Below, in pieces: positions 26,658-36,204 of a stretch of 53,666 nucleotides of DNA. The stretch spans positions 1 to 53,666 of the forward strand of contig CAIMVD010000299.1 of NCBI GenBank assembly GCA_903844815.1, read 5' to 3'. This DNA comes from an uncultured Bacteroidota bacterium. GTDB lineage: Bacteria; Bacteroidota; Bacteroidia; Bacteroidales; VadinHA17. The first letter of the stretch is position 1, and the number at the start of each line of letters is the position of its first letter. The notes under the pieces are model-generated. The model searched no databases. It saw only the letters and a program-made list of their open reading frames with translations, and had not been told where the DNA came from. Made by a program: the position numbers and the translations under genes.

Positions 26658-27857
26658 CTAGTGAAGCGGGAGTGTGAAGTAAAATGCTGTTCCCTGACCT
26701 TTTTCCGATTCAAGCGATAAATCGCCACCAATTCTTTTAAGGAATCCCCTGACTATTGAAAGGCCAAGTCCGCTCCCCTCATAATCCCGGGAAATATGAG
26801 TATTTTCCTGTGTGAAGGTTTCAAATATCCGTTGACGGGCTTCATTGCCGATTCCAATGCCTGTATCTTCTACAAAAAATCCCAATGAATCGCCATTTAG
26901 CGAATAGCCGAAAGTTACTGACCCGGCATTTGTGAATTTGACTGCGTTATCGACAAGATGATTCACTATCTTTATGAAAAGCTCCTTATCTGTATTAAGC
27001 TTAAACTTGCCGTCGTTGTCAGGTAAATGAAGATTCAGTGTGATTTTCTTGCCCTGGCATACCTGCAGGTATTTATGTTCAACCTCCCTAAGTTCTTTGT
27101 TTATGTCAAAAGGCTTGAATAATGTCACTACATTATCCGACACTATAAGTGAAATATCCAGATAATCAGTAAATGTACCGATCATCCTGTTAATGGAGCT
27201 CCTAAGAAAAGGGATATATTCGATCTTTTCGGCAGTGGAAAGCTCCTGGTCGGCCAGAAGTGAGGAAATCCCCATAATCCCGTTCATTGGAGTTCTGATC
27301 TCGTGCGAGATATTCCTGATAAATGCTGTTTTCAGACGGTCACCCGCCTCGGCCTGATTCCTGGCTACAATTAGTTCTCTGTTTAATTTTTCAAGTTCTG
27401 AGGTCCTCTCCTTCACCTTTTCCTCAAGAACCTGATTCTGATTTTCAACCTGTTTGTAAAGATACCGGGTCTGAAGCAGGTTTCTGATTCTCAGCCCCAC
27501 TTCTATCAGGTCGAAGGGTTTTGTAAGGAAGTCGTTGGCTCCGCCGGAGAGAGCCTGCTGTCTTGCTTCAGCAGTAATGTCAGCTGTAAGTACCAGAACA
27601 GGAAGATAAGAATCACGGAATCTGTATTCCTTTAGCTGTTTCATTACTTCAAAGCCCGAGATAGGCGCCATCATTAAGTCCAGAAGGATCAAGTCAGGCT
27701 TAATCTTCTCACAAAGTCCCCTTACTACCGTTGGGTCGGTAGTTGTAAAGATATTTTCGAAACCCTGAAATTCAAGTAGTCCCTCAAGAATATCAATATT
27801 GGCTACCTCGTCATCAACAATAATAATTTTTGCACTTTTAAGAACCAGATCGAACAT
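26658..27857 (-). CDS. Response regulator-histidine kinase hybrid (REC-HisKA-HATPase)
   Basis: A 399-residue soluble signalling protein. An N-terminal receiver domain (residues about 9-125) has the acceptor Asp in DLILLDLMMAP and the Lys in LTKPFD. A coiled coil (about 130-170) links it to a HisKA domain with phospho-His in IRNISHEIRTPMNG and an ATPase domain (N box LVDNAVKFTN, G1 EDTGIGIG, G2 GSGLGLSIVRG). It has no transmembrane segment or output DNA-binding domain, so it probably relays phosphate within a multistep pathway. The kinase gene upstream on the strand is separated from it by the inserted MITE. Confidence 0.93.
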   Translation of the reverse strand: MFDLVLKSAKIIIVDDEVANIDILEGLLEFQGFENIFTTTDPTVVRGLCEKIKPDLILLDLMMAPISGFEVMKQLKEYRFRDSYLPVLVLTADITAEARQQALSGGANDFLTKPFDLIEVGLRIRNLLQTRYLYKQVENQNQVLEEKVKERTSELEKLNRELIVARNQAEAGDRLKTAFIRNISHEIRTPMNGIMGISSLLADQELSTAEKIEYIPFLRSSINRMIGTFTDYLDISLIVSDNVVTLFKPFDINKELREVEHKYLQVCQGKKITLNLHLPDNDGKFKLNTDKELFIKIVNHLVDNAVKFTNAGSVTFGYSLNGDSLGFFVEDTGIGIGNEARQRIFETFTQENTHISRDYEGSGLGLSIVRGFLKRIGGDLSLESEKGQGTAFYFTLPLH

Positions 27858-27881
27858 ATTTCCCCAATCAAAGTTTATTAT

Positions 27882-28076
27882 CCAATGTCGTTTAGTTAAG
27901 CCCGGGTAATCAGTTTCTTACTCCCACATTTTACACCCCCTGCCCCCCAGGGGGGGTGTTCTTAAATCCCCCCTTGGGGGGTTGGGGGATAAAAACACAA
28001 GAATAGTGGAGTGGTCCCTGTGGTAAAATATTCTTTTCATGTTTGGTAATAATATTCCTTAACTAAACGCCATTGG
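27882..28076. mobile_element. MITE-like element, copy 2 (195 bp), with perfect target duplication
   Basis: The terminal inverted repeats CCAATGTCGTTTAGTTAAG (27882-27900) and the complement of 28058-28076 match at 18 of 19 positions. The element is flanked on both sides by the identical 8-bp word TTTATTAT (27874-27881 and 28077-28084), a clean target-site duplication showing transposition into AT-rich DNA. The outer parts match copy 1 closely in direct orientation. The GC-rich core (27943-27981) is inverted relative to copy 1: loop TGTTCTTAAAT here, ATTTAAGAACA there. It lies between two kinase genes that otherwise look like one operon. Confidence 0.92.
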
Positions 28077-28108
28077 TTTATTATCGTAAATATATGATAA
28101 TAATCAAA

Positions 28109-30130
28109 TCATCTATTCTTATTTCCAAGGTATTTATCTATTACAAACAGAAAATTAGTAAGCTCCAGAGGCTGGGTAAGGTAATCACTTGCACCGTTTT
28201 TTAATATCGATTTGATCTGATCGGGCCTCACATCCGCGCTTATAATAATTACCGGAATATCATTAGTTGCAATATCATTTTTCAGGCGGCTAAGTACATC
28301 GGCTCCATGCAAATCGGGCAAACTGAGATCGAGCAGAATCAGGTCGGGCAAACATTCCCGGGCTATGCTTACAGCCTTAGCACCATGCCGGCAGGATATT
28401 ATCCTTACAGAAGGACGCTGGCTACGAAGCACTTCCTCAGCCAGTTCAATATTTGAAATATTGTTTTCAAAATATAACACTGTCCCTGAACATCCATTTT
28501 GGGCTATTTCCCCGCCATCAACCTTTTCCGCGTTTACCAGGCTGCCTTTTACTCCCTCTGCCAACGGGAGATCTATCCAGAATGTACTTCCTTTTCCGTG
28601 GGTACTGGCTACTCCTACTTCCCCTTTCATTGATGTAACAAGTTTTTTTACAAGCGAAAGACCAAGACCGCTCCCTTCTATCTCGGTATTTTCAGCGCCA
28701 ATTCTCTCAAAAGGCGAAAAAAGTCTGCCAATGTCTTCAGGTCTAATTCCATGACCGGTATCAATGACCGAGATCCTTACAGCATTATCCGTTCCCGATG
28801 CATTGTCAACAATCCTGGTATTTATCAATACAGATCCTCCCTCCCTGTTGTACTTAACTGCATTATTAATAAGATTGAGTAAAACCTGTTTAAGGCTCAG
28901 CCGGTCGGCAAACACAAAAAGAGAATTCGAAGGTGAGTTTTCCAGTTCGGTCTTTATTTTGCGCTTTTGGGCTACAGGACTGATTACATCTGTCATCTCC
29001 CTGATAATGCCCTCAAGCTGAACAGGCACAGGTGTCAATGAAAAACTTCCAGCCTCGATTCTGGAGATATCAAGAACCTCATTTATGAGACTTAAAAGGT
29101 GTTTTCCGCTGTTCAGAATATGGTTTATTCCCTTTCTTTGTGCCGGAGTAACTTCGCCCATACTCATCAGCTGCGAAAAACCGAGAATAGAGTTCATGGG
29201 AGTACGAAGCTCATGACTCATCCTTGAGATAAATTCGCTCTTTGCCTGATTCGCTTTTTCCGCCTGGTTCCTTGCCTTAAGGATATCAGACTCTGCATGC
29301 TTTCGTAAAGTGATATCTATACCAGTCACCATAAAACACAGGTCGTTACCAACATAAATATAATCTGCTGAAAATAAAAACGTAAACTCCTGGCCAGTCC
29401 TTGACCTTACTTTGCCTTCCATCTCCCTGACAGAAATGTTTGAAAGCAATTTTCTGCGAATGTCCTGAATAATCTCCGGCTCTGGCATTGAAGTAATTTC
29501 TTTAAAACTTCTTCCAATAACCTCCTTTCGTGAATATCCGAAATTCTTAAGGAAAATATCATTCACATCAATAAACCGGCCATCATCAAAACGAGTTATT
29601 GACATCATAGTGGGATTGACATGAAAGGCTGTGGCGAATTTCTCTTCCGACTGCCTGATCTTAAGAACATCCTTGCAGACGGCAAAAATTGCCTGTTTTC
29701 CATCCCAGAGCCCCGGTTTTGCATTTGTTTCCGCAGGTATAAAGTCACCTGATTTTGTCAGCAATGGCACTGTTGACACTTCCATATTACCCTCGGCTAC
29801 CTCTTTCAGTATCCTTTCTGCTACGATCCGTAGTTCGGCGGGATAAATAAAGGAAACCGGATTACCCGTAAGCTCTTCTGATGAGTATCCCAGCCGCTGT
29901 TTAGCTGCATCATTTGACTGTATTATAATTCCGTTAAGATCAAGGACAAACAACAGGTCATCAATTGTGTCGAAGAATCTCCTGTAGTTCGACTGTGCAA
30001 GAACCAGTTCCTTACATTGCAGATCATCTTCCTTAATCCTGAATTCAAGACCACGTATAATTTCAAGATATTCTTCTTCTGTCTTCCCTTGATACTGCCC
30101 CACTGGATTACTCAACTCCTCGATCGTCAT
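28109..30130 (-). CDS. Hybrid histidine kinase (PAS-PAS-HisKA-HATPase-REC)
   Basis: A 673-residue cytosolic hybrid sensor kinase. Two PAS domains (about 45-160 and 165-285; LFVLDLNGIIIQSNDAA and FIDVNDIFLKNFGYS) probably sense a small ligand or redox state. They are followed by HisKA with the phospho-His in FISRMSHELRTPMNS, an ATPase domain (LINNAVKYN, DTGHGIRP, GSGLGLSLVKK), and a C-terminal receiver with the acceptor Asp in DLILLDLSLPDLHG. It begins 9 bases after the M64-type peptidase gene, suggesting co-transcription. Its likely partner, the REC-HisKA protein, lies downstream beyond the MITE. Confidence 0.94.
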   Translation of the reverse strand: MTIEELSNPVGQYQGKTEEEYLEIIRGLEFRIKEDDLQCKELVLAQSNYRRFFDTIDDLLFVLDLNGIIIQSNDAAKQRLGYSSEELTGNPVSFIYPAELRIVAERILKEVAEGNMEVSTVPLLTKSGDFIPAETNAKPGLWDGKQAIFAVCKDVLKIRQSEEKFATAFHVNPTMMSITRFDDGRFIDVNDIFLKNFGYSRKEVIGRSFKEITSMPEPEIIQDIRRKLLSNISVREMEGKVRSRTGQEFTFLFSADYIYVGNDLCFMVTGIDITLRKHAESDILKARNQAEKANQAKSEFISRMSHELRTPMNSILGFSQLMSMGEVTPAQRKGINHILNSGKHLLSLINEVLDISRIEAGSFSLTPVPVQLEGIIREMTDVISPVAQKRKIKTELENSPSNSLFVFADRLSLKQVLLNLINNAVKYNREGGSVLINTRIVDNASGTDNAVRISVIDTGHGIRPEDIGRLFSPFERIGAENTEIEGSGLGLSLVKKLVTSMKGEVGVASTHGKGSTFWIDLPLAEGVKGSLVNAEKVDGGEIAQNGCSGTVLYFENNISNIELAEEVLRSQRPSVRIISCRHGAKAVSIARECLPDLILLDLSLPDLHGADVLSRLKNDIATNDIPVIIISADVRPDQIKSILKNGASDYLTQPLELTNFLFVIDKYLGNKNR

Positions 30131-30139
30131 TGGCCCCGG

Positions 30140-31618
30140 CTATTTTATGTACTGATCAATAACGGTTTCAATCGATCGCTGGCATACCTTGCAGAAGGTC
30201 ATATGACGGCTATACATTATGCAGTCGGCCTGGGGACGGTAAAGACCTTTTGCGAGATATCCGGCACCTTCAAAGGCACCTACCTTATCCCTGTACTTTT
30301 CTTTTGCGAAATATTCGTTCTCAATATTCAGCTGTCGTGTAAAAAGATCTTCCATGACCGTTTCAGCTACATGAGCAGCCCTTAAACTGTCACGCTCTTT
30401 CTGGATAGCATAGCCCGACTTGTCAAATTCCTCTTTATTCCACGGAGTTGGCAAAGGAGTGCCTGCTTCCACAAGATCTTTCCATTTCAGGTTATTCTTG
30501 TCGAAGAGGGCAGTTATGTTCAGCTCCCATGGTTCTATTTTTACCTCAGGGACCTCATATGAAACCGCCGAAGTGTAATATTCATCGGCAAGGGCCGCCA
30601 TATGGTGCCCCATTTCATGAACCATAATATATTCAGTGAACTTATTGTCGGCTGCAACGGTAGTGTAAAGATTATAGATACCTCCGCCCCCGTATGTCCT
30701 TTCGTTTATCATTATCACCATAAGATCGTACGGAACCTGCGATGCTACGTCCCTGATAGTCCTGTTATCATACGAGAGTGCGTAGCGCTCCGAATCGAAG
30801 CTGCTGTAATGAACTGTAAGAGGAGTACGTCTGAACTCTCCGTGATGGGGCTTACTGACACCCGACGAACCTGAAGGAGTTTCAATAGCACGAATATTGA
30901 AATCGGAACTATGCGATTTGAAAGGCTCTGAATTTAAAAGGTAGCCTGAAAGCCTTGCCGCATCCTTCCTGAACTTTTCCATCTCGCCTGAAGTATATCC
31001 GTCGCCCAGAATAACAAGGTCTGCTTTTTTATCTGCCGGTCCGTTCAGGGCGATGATATCAACTTTGTTCGTATGGTCCAGATCAGCAGGGTTTACCTGC
31101 CTCGATGCCGGATCAATGTCTGCTGTCCAAATCGTTGTGAAGTTGTTTGAAGCGTCTCTCTTTTTAAGTATTACTGTTACCGGCTTAAGAGGCCATGGAA
31201 ATCTGAATGATTCATTGAAAGTTCCCCATTTCTCTCCCGCCTCCGGAATTGTCTGCCACTCCCCGAAAACACTTGCAAATCCTCTGGAATAAAGAAGGGT
31301 TTTTGAATCCCTGTCGGCAATTTCAACAAAATAAAGACCCAGCCTTAATTCATCGATAAGACTGTTCTTGCTTCCGCTCCAGACACCGTCTGATACGATC
31401 CTGTCAATTGCAAAGTGCTCTTCGGCAGAGGTTCCGGAATGGAAATAATCGAGCCTCATGGTTTTATCAGTAAAAAACTTTCCGAATTCAACATTTCCAT
31501 TATTCACGGCTTCCAGGTAAGAAACCCTTTCAGGAAAAGCTTCGGTAACTTTTTTATCAGGCTGAGCACAGGAGATAATCAGAGGAAAAAAGGCACAAAA
31601 AAGAAAGATATTCTTCAT
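30140..31618 (-). CDS. M64-type metallopeptidase lipoprotein (IgA-peptidase-M64-like)
   Basis: A 492-residue exported lipoprotein (lipobox LIISC, Cys17). Residues about 25-170 form an N-terminal beta-sandwich typical of the M64 group (FHSGTSAEEHFAIDRIVSDG). The catalytic domain follows the segment LVILGDGYTSGEMEKF, and the zinc site is MVHEMGHHMAALADEYY (HExxH-type with a downstream Glu/Asp). The family includes a secreted peptidase that cleaves IgA in a gut Clostridium, but most Bacteroidota members have unknown substrates. It overlaps the regulation of the two kinase genes by position: 9 bases separate it from the hybrid kinase. Confidence 0.88.
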   Translation of the reverse strand: MKNIFLFCAFFPLIISCAQPDKKVTEAFPERVSYLEAVNNGNVEFGKFFTDKTMRLDYFHSGTSAEEHFAIDRIVSDGVWSGSKNSLIDELRLGLYFVEIADRDSKTLLYSRGFASVFGEWQTIPEAGEKWGTFNESFRFPWPLKPVTVILKKRDASNNFTTIWTADIDPASRQVNPADLDHTNKVDIIALNGPADKKADLVILGDGYTSGEMEKFRKDAARLSGYLLNSEPFKSHSSDFNIRAIETPSGSSGVSKPHHGEFRRTPLTVHYSSFDSERYALSYDNRTIRDVASQVPYDLMVIMINERTYGGGGIYNLYTTVAADNKFTEYIMVHEMGHHMAALADEYYTSAVSYEVPEVKIEPWELNITALFDKNNLKWKDLVEAGTPLPTPWNKEEFDKSGYAIQKERDSLRAAHVAETVMEDLFTRQLNIENEYFAKEKYRDKVGAFEGAGYLAKGLYRPQADCIMYSRHMTFCKVCQRSIETVIDQYIK

Positions 31619-31952
31619 TTTTAAGGAGTTTTAACGAAAAAACATTCGATTAAAGGTAGTGTTTTTTTATAATGTCTGTTTTCAGCACTACAATTTTTGA
31701 CAAACGAAACAAGCATAACTGATTGAAAGCGATTATTGGTTTCCTGAAACAATAAAAGTCCTTAAATTTAAGGCGCGGATCAGGCTCGCAATATATATTT
31801 TCCTTAGTGACATTCGTGCATGCCTTTGTGACCTTCGTGGTGAAAAAAAGAAATATTAACCACGAAGGGCTCAAAGGGCTTCACTAAGGGCACTAAGGAG
31901 CTGGCATCCAGAATTATTCCTTATTTCCAATGTGATGAATATTGATTTTACA
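31619..31952. other. Intergenic region with a long imperfect palindrome
   Basis: A divergent intergenic region between the M64-type peptidase gene and the glycosidase-like gene. Positions 31801-31841 and 31859-31899 form an imperfect inverted repeat with arms of about 40 bases; its inner 10 bp (CCTTCGTGGT / ACCACGAAGG) are perfect around a 17-base AT-rich loop. The arms are made of the words ACTAAGG and CGAAGGGCTCAAAGGG, seen again in part at 10028-10066. It is a dispersed intergenic repeat; a terminator or mRNA-stabilising role is possible. Confidence 0.6.
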
Positions 31953-33953
31953 ATGAATCCCAGACTTAGAACACTTACTCTTTTTATAGCAGTATTTTTA
32001 TCGTTTCATTCTTACGTCTCACTGCAGGCGGAATCGACCTCCTTCTCCATAAATACGAGGTTTAGTTTTTATTCCCGGGAAAAGAACGGGGAAATGCTTC
32101 TGCATATTCCTTCAGGTATGCAGAATTCCAATCTGTCAGTGAGCATCAGGATTAACAACACTTCTGCAGTTAAATGGAATGGAAACCCGGCGAAGGAAAT
32201 ACTCAGGATACCGTTTGATATCAGCTCCCTTCCAGGCAGCTATGAAGTAGAAGCTTCCATAAACTCATCGAATGCCCCTGGAAGGTCATTTATTGCCCGG
32301 ACAAGACTAATCATTCTTTCACCAAAGAGCAATGAGGTAAAGACCGACAGGCTTACAGGGGGACTGATAGTAAACCGGATGCAGTTTTTCCCTGTCGGAT
32401 TTTACTGCTATTCGCCTGTCAACCCTCTGATGCCTGAAGAAGAAGTCGTCAGAGGTTTTAATATGATGTCGCCCTACCAGAAGATTACGCCTGAAACACT
32501 TCCTGAAAGGAAAGCCTACATGGATCGCTGTGCTGCATTAGGGATGAAAGTGCATTATAACCTGTTGTCGGTTTCAGGAGGCGGAGGTGTTGGATCAAAA
32601 ATCGAAGGACTTAGTGAAGAAGAAAAGAAAAAAAGGCTGATAGAAGAGATAAGAGCCTTCAGGGATCATCCTGCACTTTTGGGCTGGTATATTTCTGATG
32701 AGCCAAATGGAAGGAAGATCACCCCGCAGGATCTTGAAAAGATTTACCTTACAGTGAAGGAGAATGATCCGTGGCATCCGGTTTCAATAGTTTTCATGGT
32801 ACCTTTTCTGTCATCGGTAAGATATGCCGGTGCCCTGGATATTGTAATGGCCGATCCCTACCCTGTTCCTGATTATCCCGTAACCATGCCGGGAAATATC
32901 GCGGGACAACTTAAAGATGCTTTTGACGGGAAAAATCCTGTATGGATGGTCCCACAGGTTTTCGGCGGAGGAGAATTGTGGAGCCGTGAACCGACTTTGC
33001 AGGAGGTAAGGTCGATGACCTGGCAATCAATAATAAATGGCGCCACGGGAATACAGTACTTTGTTCGCCAGGGACCCAATTACTTCCCAAAATCAGTTCC
33101 GGCGTGGAACGAGTGCGGAAGAATAGCCGTTGAAATTGCAGAACTTACTCCCTGGCTGCTCTCAGACGAGGAAACAATACCAGTTGAATCGAATAATGGC
33201 GACATTCAGGTTTCATCAAGGGTGCACAATGGAAAACTGGTTATAATGGCTGTCAATAAAACTAACCAGCCGGCAGCCGCCTCCATCAGGATCAGAGGTT
33301 TTGGGAGCGGGAGTGCGAGGGTGGTCTTTGAGAACCGTTCTGTTTCTGTAACAGGAGGATTAATAAGAGATTACATTTCGCCATTGGGGTCGCAGGCATA
33401 TATGATAACTCTTGTTTCAGAAAAGGATATTCCAGCCTATGGTGGTGTCAATCTTTTAAAAGACCCCGGCTTCGAATTGAACCCCAGTCCCGGATCTCCC
33501 TCAGCCTGCTATGCCAGGCCGGGAGGCGACAGGGGTGCTACATATTTCACTGACACGAGGGAACACCATTCCGGAGATCACTCAGTAAGGCTTCTCACTC
33601 CTTCAAAGGATAACGGAATCTCCCTCAGGTTTTTTCCTGTAACAATGAAAGCAGGCAAATCGTATTCAATCTCAGTTTGGGCAAAATCAGATCCGGAACA
33701 ACAGCTTCAAATTCCCGGCAAATCAGAAAACAATGAAAAGATAGAGGGGACTGATGCAGAGCAGTATGTCGAAGTGCTTCTGGGCAAGGTTGTTCATGCC
33801 CGGTTTGTTCCTGACGGGAAATGGCGTCAATTTGTAACATTTGTTACAATTCGAAAGGATACTGTTGCCTCATTCAAGGCAAACCTCATACTTAAAATGC
33901 CCGGTCAGGGCGTGGCATGGTTCGACGATATAGATATTCATGAAGAGAAGTAG
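31953..33953 (+). CDS. Secreted TIM-barrel glycosidase-like protein with C-terminal carbohydrate-binding-like domain
   Basis: I start at MNPRLRTLTLFIAVFLSF, which gives a clean signal peptide; an in-frame ATG seven codons earlier is possible. Residues about 30-120 are a beta-sandwich. Residues about 130-400 read as a (beta/alpha)8 barrel with ALLGWYISDEPNG (candidate acid/base Glu after strand 4), DIVMADPYPVPDYP, and TGIQYFVRQGPN. A short beta domain follows, then residues about 500-665 resemble a CBM4/9-type domain (LLKDPGFELNPSPG ... KSYSISVWAKSD). I cannot assign a GH family. The next gene is a GH127-like lipoprotein on the same strand, supporting a role in glycan breakdown. Confidence 0.7.
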   Translation: MNPRLRTLTLFIAVFLSFHSYVSLQAESTSFSINTRFSFYSREKNGEMLLHIPSGMQNSNLSVSIRINNTSAVKWNGNPAKEILRIPFDISSLPGSYEVEASINSSNAPGRSFIARTRLIILSPKSNEVKTDRLTGGLIVNRMQFFPVGFYCYSPVNPLMPEEEVVRGFNMMSPYQKITPETLPERKAYMDRCAALGMKVHYNLLSVSGGGGVGSKIEGLSEEEKKKRLIEEIRAFRDHPALLGWYISDEPNGRKITPQDLEKIYLTVKENDPWHPVSIVFMVPFLSSVRYAGALDIVMADPYPVPDYPVTMPGNIAGQLKDAFDGKNPVWMVPQVFGGGELWSREPTLQEVRSMTWQSIINGATGIQYFVRQGPNYFPKSVPAWNECGRIAVEIAELTPWLLSDEETIPVESNNGDIQVSSRVHNGKLVIMAVNKTNQPAAASIRIRGFGSGSARVVFENRSVSVTGGLIRDYISPLGSQAYMITLVSEKDIPAYGGVNLLKDPGFELNPSPGSPSACYARPGGDRGATYFTDTREHHSGDHSVRLLTPSKDNGISLRFFPVTMKAGKSYSISVWAKSDPEQQLQIPGKSENNEKIEGTDAEQYVEVLLGKVVHARFVPDGKWRQFVTFVTIRKDTVASFKANLILKMPGQGVAWFDDIDIHEEK

Positions 33954-33986
33954 AATCCAGCCTGATTTAGTACAGAATATTTTAAT

Positions 33987-34014
33987 ACTTTTATGTCAGG
34001 ATAAGTATAAAAGT
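33987..34014. promoter_or_regulatory. Perfect 8-bp inverted repeat upstream of the GH127-like gene
   Basis: ACTTTTAT (33987-33994) and ATAAAAGT (34007-34014) are perfect inverted copies 12 bases apart, ending 19 bases before the ATG. Too AT-rich and lacking a T run for a terminator; it could be an operator or a weak leader hairpin. Positional evidence only. Confidence 0.25.
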
Positions 34015-34033
34015 TTCAAAAAAACATAACCTC

Positions 34034-36088
34034 ATGAAGAAGCTATTTTTACCGGTTTTAATTCTCCTGTTAATACTTTTTGAAGGATGCGGAAAGCAGG
34101 AACCAAATTACAAAGGCAACCCCGCTCCTCTTTCGGTAAATGCCTATATAAAGCTTCCCCTTGGAACTGTTAAACCATCAGGATGGCTTAAGTCGCAACT
34201 TGAAGCACAGGCATCAGGCCTTACAGGCAATATTGACGATTTCTGGCCCGACCTTATGAACTCATCCTGGCGGGGAGGCAACGGCGAAGCATGGGAGCGC
34301 GGCCCCTATTTTCTCGACGGTCTTGTACCTCTTGCCTATCAGCTCGACGATAAAAAGCTGATAGAAAAGGTTAAGGTGTGGATTGAACCTATACTTGCAA
34401 GCAGTATCGATTCAGGCTGGTATGGACCTGCAAAAAACCGCGACCGCTGGCCGCTGGCAGTAGCCAATAAGGTGTTAATGCAGTATTATGAAGGATCCGG
34501 CGACAAAAGAGCACTGGATGTCCTTACAAAGTATTTCAGGTATCTGCACGATGCAAAACCCGACTGGCCCGACAAGGAGTGGAGAGGCGTACGTGCCATG
34601 GAAAATGCAGTTACGGGTTACTGGCTTTTCAGGCAGACTGGTGAACCATGGATACTTGAAACAATAGAATCAATTCAGAAAAACAGTTCCGACTGGACTT
34701 CATACTACGAAAAATTCCCCTGGGATTCTGCCGCTTCTGAAGACAAGAAGATACCTCTGAACTGGGGACCTGTTGGTCTCACAGCTCATGTAGTGAACAA
34801 TGCAATGGCTGTCAAATACCCCGGATTATGGTATCAGCAATCGAAGGATGAAAGGTTTAAAAAGGCCGCCTTTGCGGCAATTGAAAAATACGATCTTAAC
34901 CACGGCCAGGCAGGCGGCAGGTTTTCGGGCGATGAACACCTGTCGGGAAAAAGCCCTGCACATGGAACAGAACTGTGCTCAGTAGTTGAGTATATGTTCT
35001 CGCTCGAAGAACTTTATGCCATCTTCGGCGACAATTCACTTGCCGACAGGCTTGAACTGCTTACCTACAATTCGTTGCCAGGCACTACCACACCCGATGT
35101 ATGGGCTCACCAGTACGATCAGCAGTCGAACCAGGTACTGGTTTCAGGAGCAAAAAGAGACTGGAGCACAAACTTCGAATATTCAAACATTTACGGGCTT
35201 ATGCCAAACTTTGCCTGTTGCCTGGCCAATATGCATCAGGGCTGGCCTAAATTTGTTGAAAGTATGTGGATGGCCACAAATGATAACGGTCTGGCACTCG
35301 TAACCTACGGCCCATCTGTTGTAAAAGCCAGGGTTGGAAGAGGACAGAATGTCACAATAACCGAAGAGACCGACTATCCGTTTAAAGGCCAGGTAAAACT
35401 TACGATAAGTTCGGAAAAGAAAGTTAAGTTTCCACTTAGTATCAGAATACCTGGATGGGCTAAGGAAGCTAAGATTACCTATAAAGACAAAACCTTAAAT
35501 GCGAAAGGTGGTTCTGAAGCGAGGATTGAAGCAAACTGGAAAAACGGTGATCAGGTTACTATCGAAATTCCCATGGAGCTCCGATCCGAAAGGAGATTCA
35601 ATAACTCAATGTCACTTCTCCGTGGTCCGCTTTATTTCTCACTGAGAATTGATAAGGAATTCACAAGTGTAAAAATCAATTACGATAATTTTGCCTACAA
35701 AGGCAGCGTCGACTGGGAAATTAGTCCGCTTAGTCCGTGGAATTATGGTCTTGTTATTGATCCCAAAAACATTAACAGAGGGCTGAAGATTACTGAGAAC
35801 CCGGTTGGAAAATATGCTTTTTCCGACAAGGGCGACATGATCTGGTCGGTCGAATCGGGCAAATACATTGCCTCTGAGTCTGATGCTCCGGTTATTTTGA
35901 CTGCCAGGGGAATGAGAATACCGGAATGGGAAATTGTAAACAACTCCGCGGATAATCCTCCGCTAAGTCCGGTTAAACCGGAAGGAAGTACTGAAGTTAT
36001 TACCCTTGTTCCCTATGGCTGTGCAAGGCTTAGGATAACAGAGTTTCCGGTAATGGATGTGGTAATGATGGAGGACATTATGAAATAA
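34034..36088 (+). CDS. GH127-like (DUF1680) lipoprotein, probable beta-L-arabinofuranosidase family
   Basis: A 684-residue exported lipoprotein (lipobox LFEGC, Cys19). The family blocks are clear: LPLGTVKPSGWLKSQLEAQ at the N-terminus, an alpha/alpha barrel with RGPYFLDGLVPLAYQLDD and VRAMENAVTGYWLF, and the Cys-rich NFACCLANMHQGWPKF. In GH127 enzymes such a Cys cluster with a Glu binds Zn and supplies the nucleophile. A beta-sandwich follows (residues about 430-680). Founding members remove beta-L-arabinofuranose, but the family is broad and many members act on other sugars or are untested. It is probably co-expressed with the TIM-barrel protein 80 bp upstream. Confidence 0.85.
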   Translation: MKKLFLPVLILLLILFEGCGKQEPNYKGNPAPLSVNAYIKLPLGTVKPSGWLKSQLEAQASGLTGNIDDFWPDLMNSSWRGGNGEAWERGPYFLDGLVPLAYQLDDKKLIEKVKVWIEPILASSIDSGWYGPAKNRDRWPLAVANKVLMQYYEGSGDKRALDVLTKYFRYLHDAKPDWPDKEWRGVRAMENAVTGYWLFRQTGEPWILETIESIQKNSSDWTSYYEKFPWDSAASEDKKIPLNWGPVGLTAHVVNNAMAVKYPGLWYQQSKDERFKKAAFAAIEKYDLNHGQAGGRFSGDEHLSGKSPAHGTELCSVVEYMFSLEELYAIFGDNSLADRLELLTYNSLPGTTTPDVWAHQYDQQSNQVLVSGAKRDWSTNFEYSNIYGLMPNFACCLANMHQGWPKFVESMWMATNDNGLALVTYGPSVVKARVGRGQNVTITEETDYPFKGQVKLTISSEKKVKFPLSIRIPGWAKEAKITYKDKTLNAKGGSEARIEANWKNGDQVTIEIPMELRSERRFNNSMSLLRGPLYFSLRIDKEFTSVKINYDNFAYKGSVDWEISPLSPWNYGLVIDPKNINRGLKITENPVGKYAFSDKGDMIWSVESGKYIASESDAPVILTARGMRIPEWEIVNNSADNPPLSPVKPEGSTEVITLVPYGCARLRITEFPVMDVVMMEDIMK

Positions 36089-36204
36089 TTATTAAATTAT
36101 TGTTTAACATAACAGTATAAGTTTTCATCAAATCGTAACATAACCGTTACCCCCAAGTAATATCTATTCGGGTTCTTTGTGTCATAAACCAAAGCAACCT
36201 GAAA

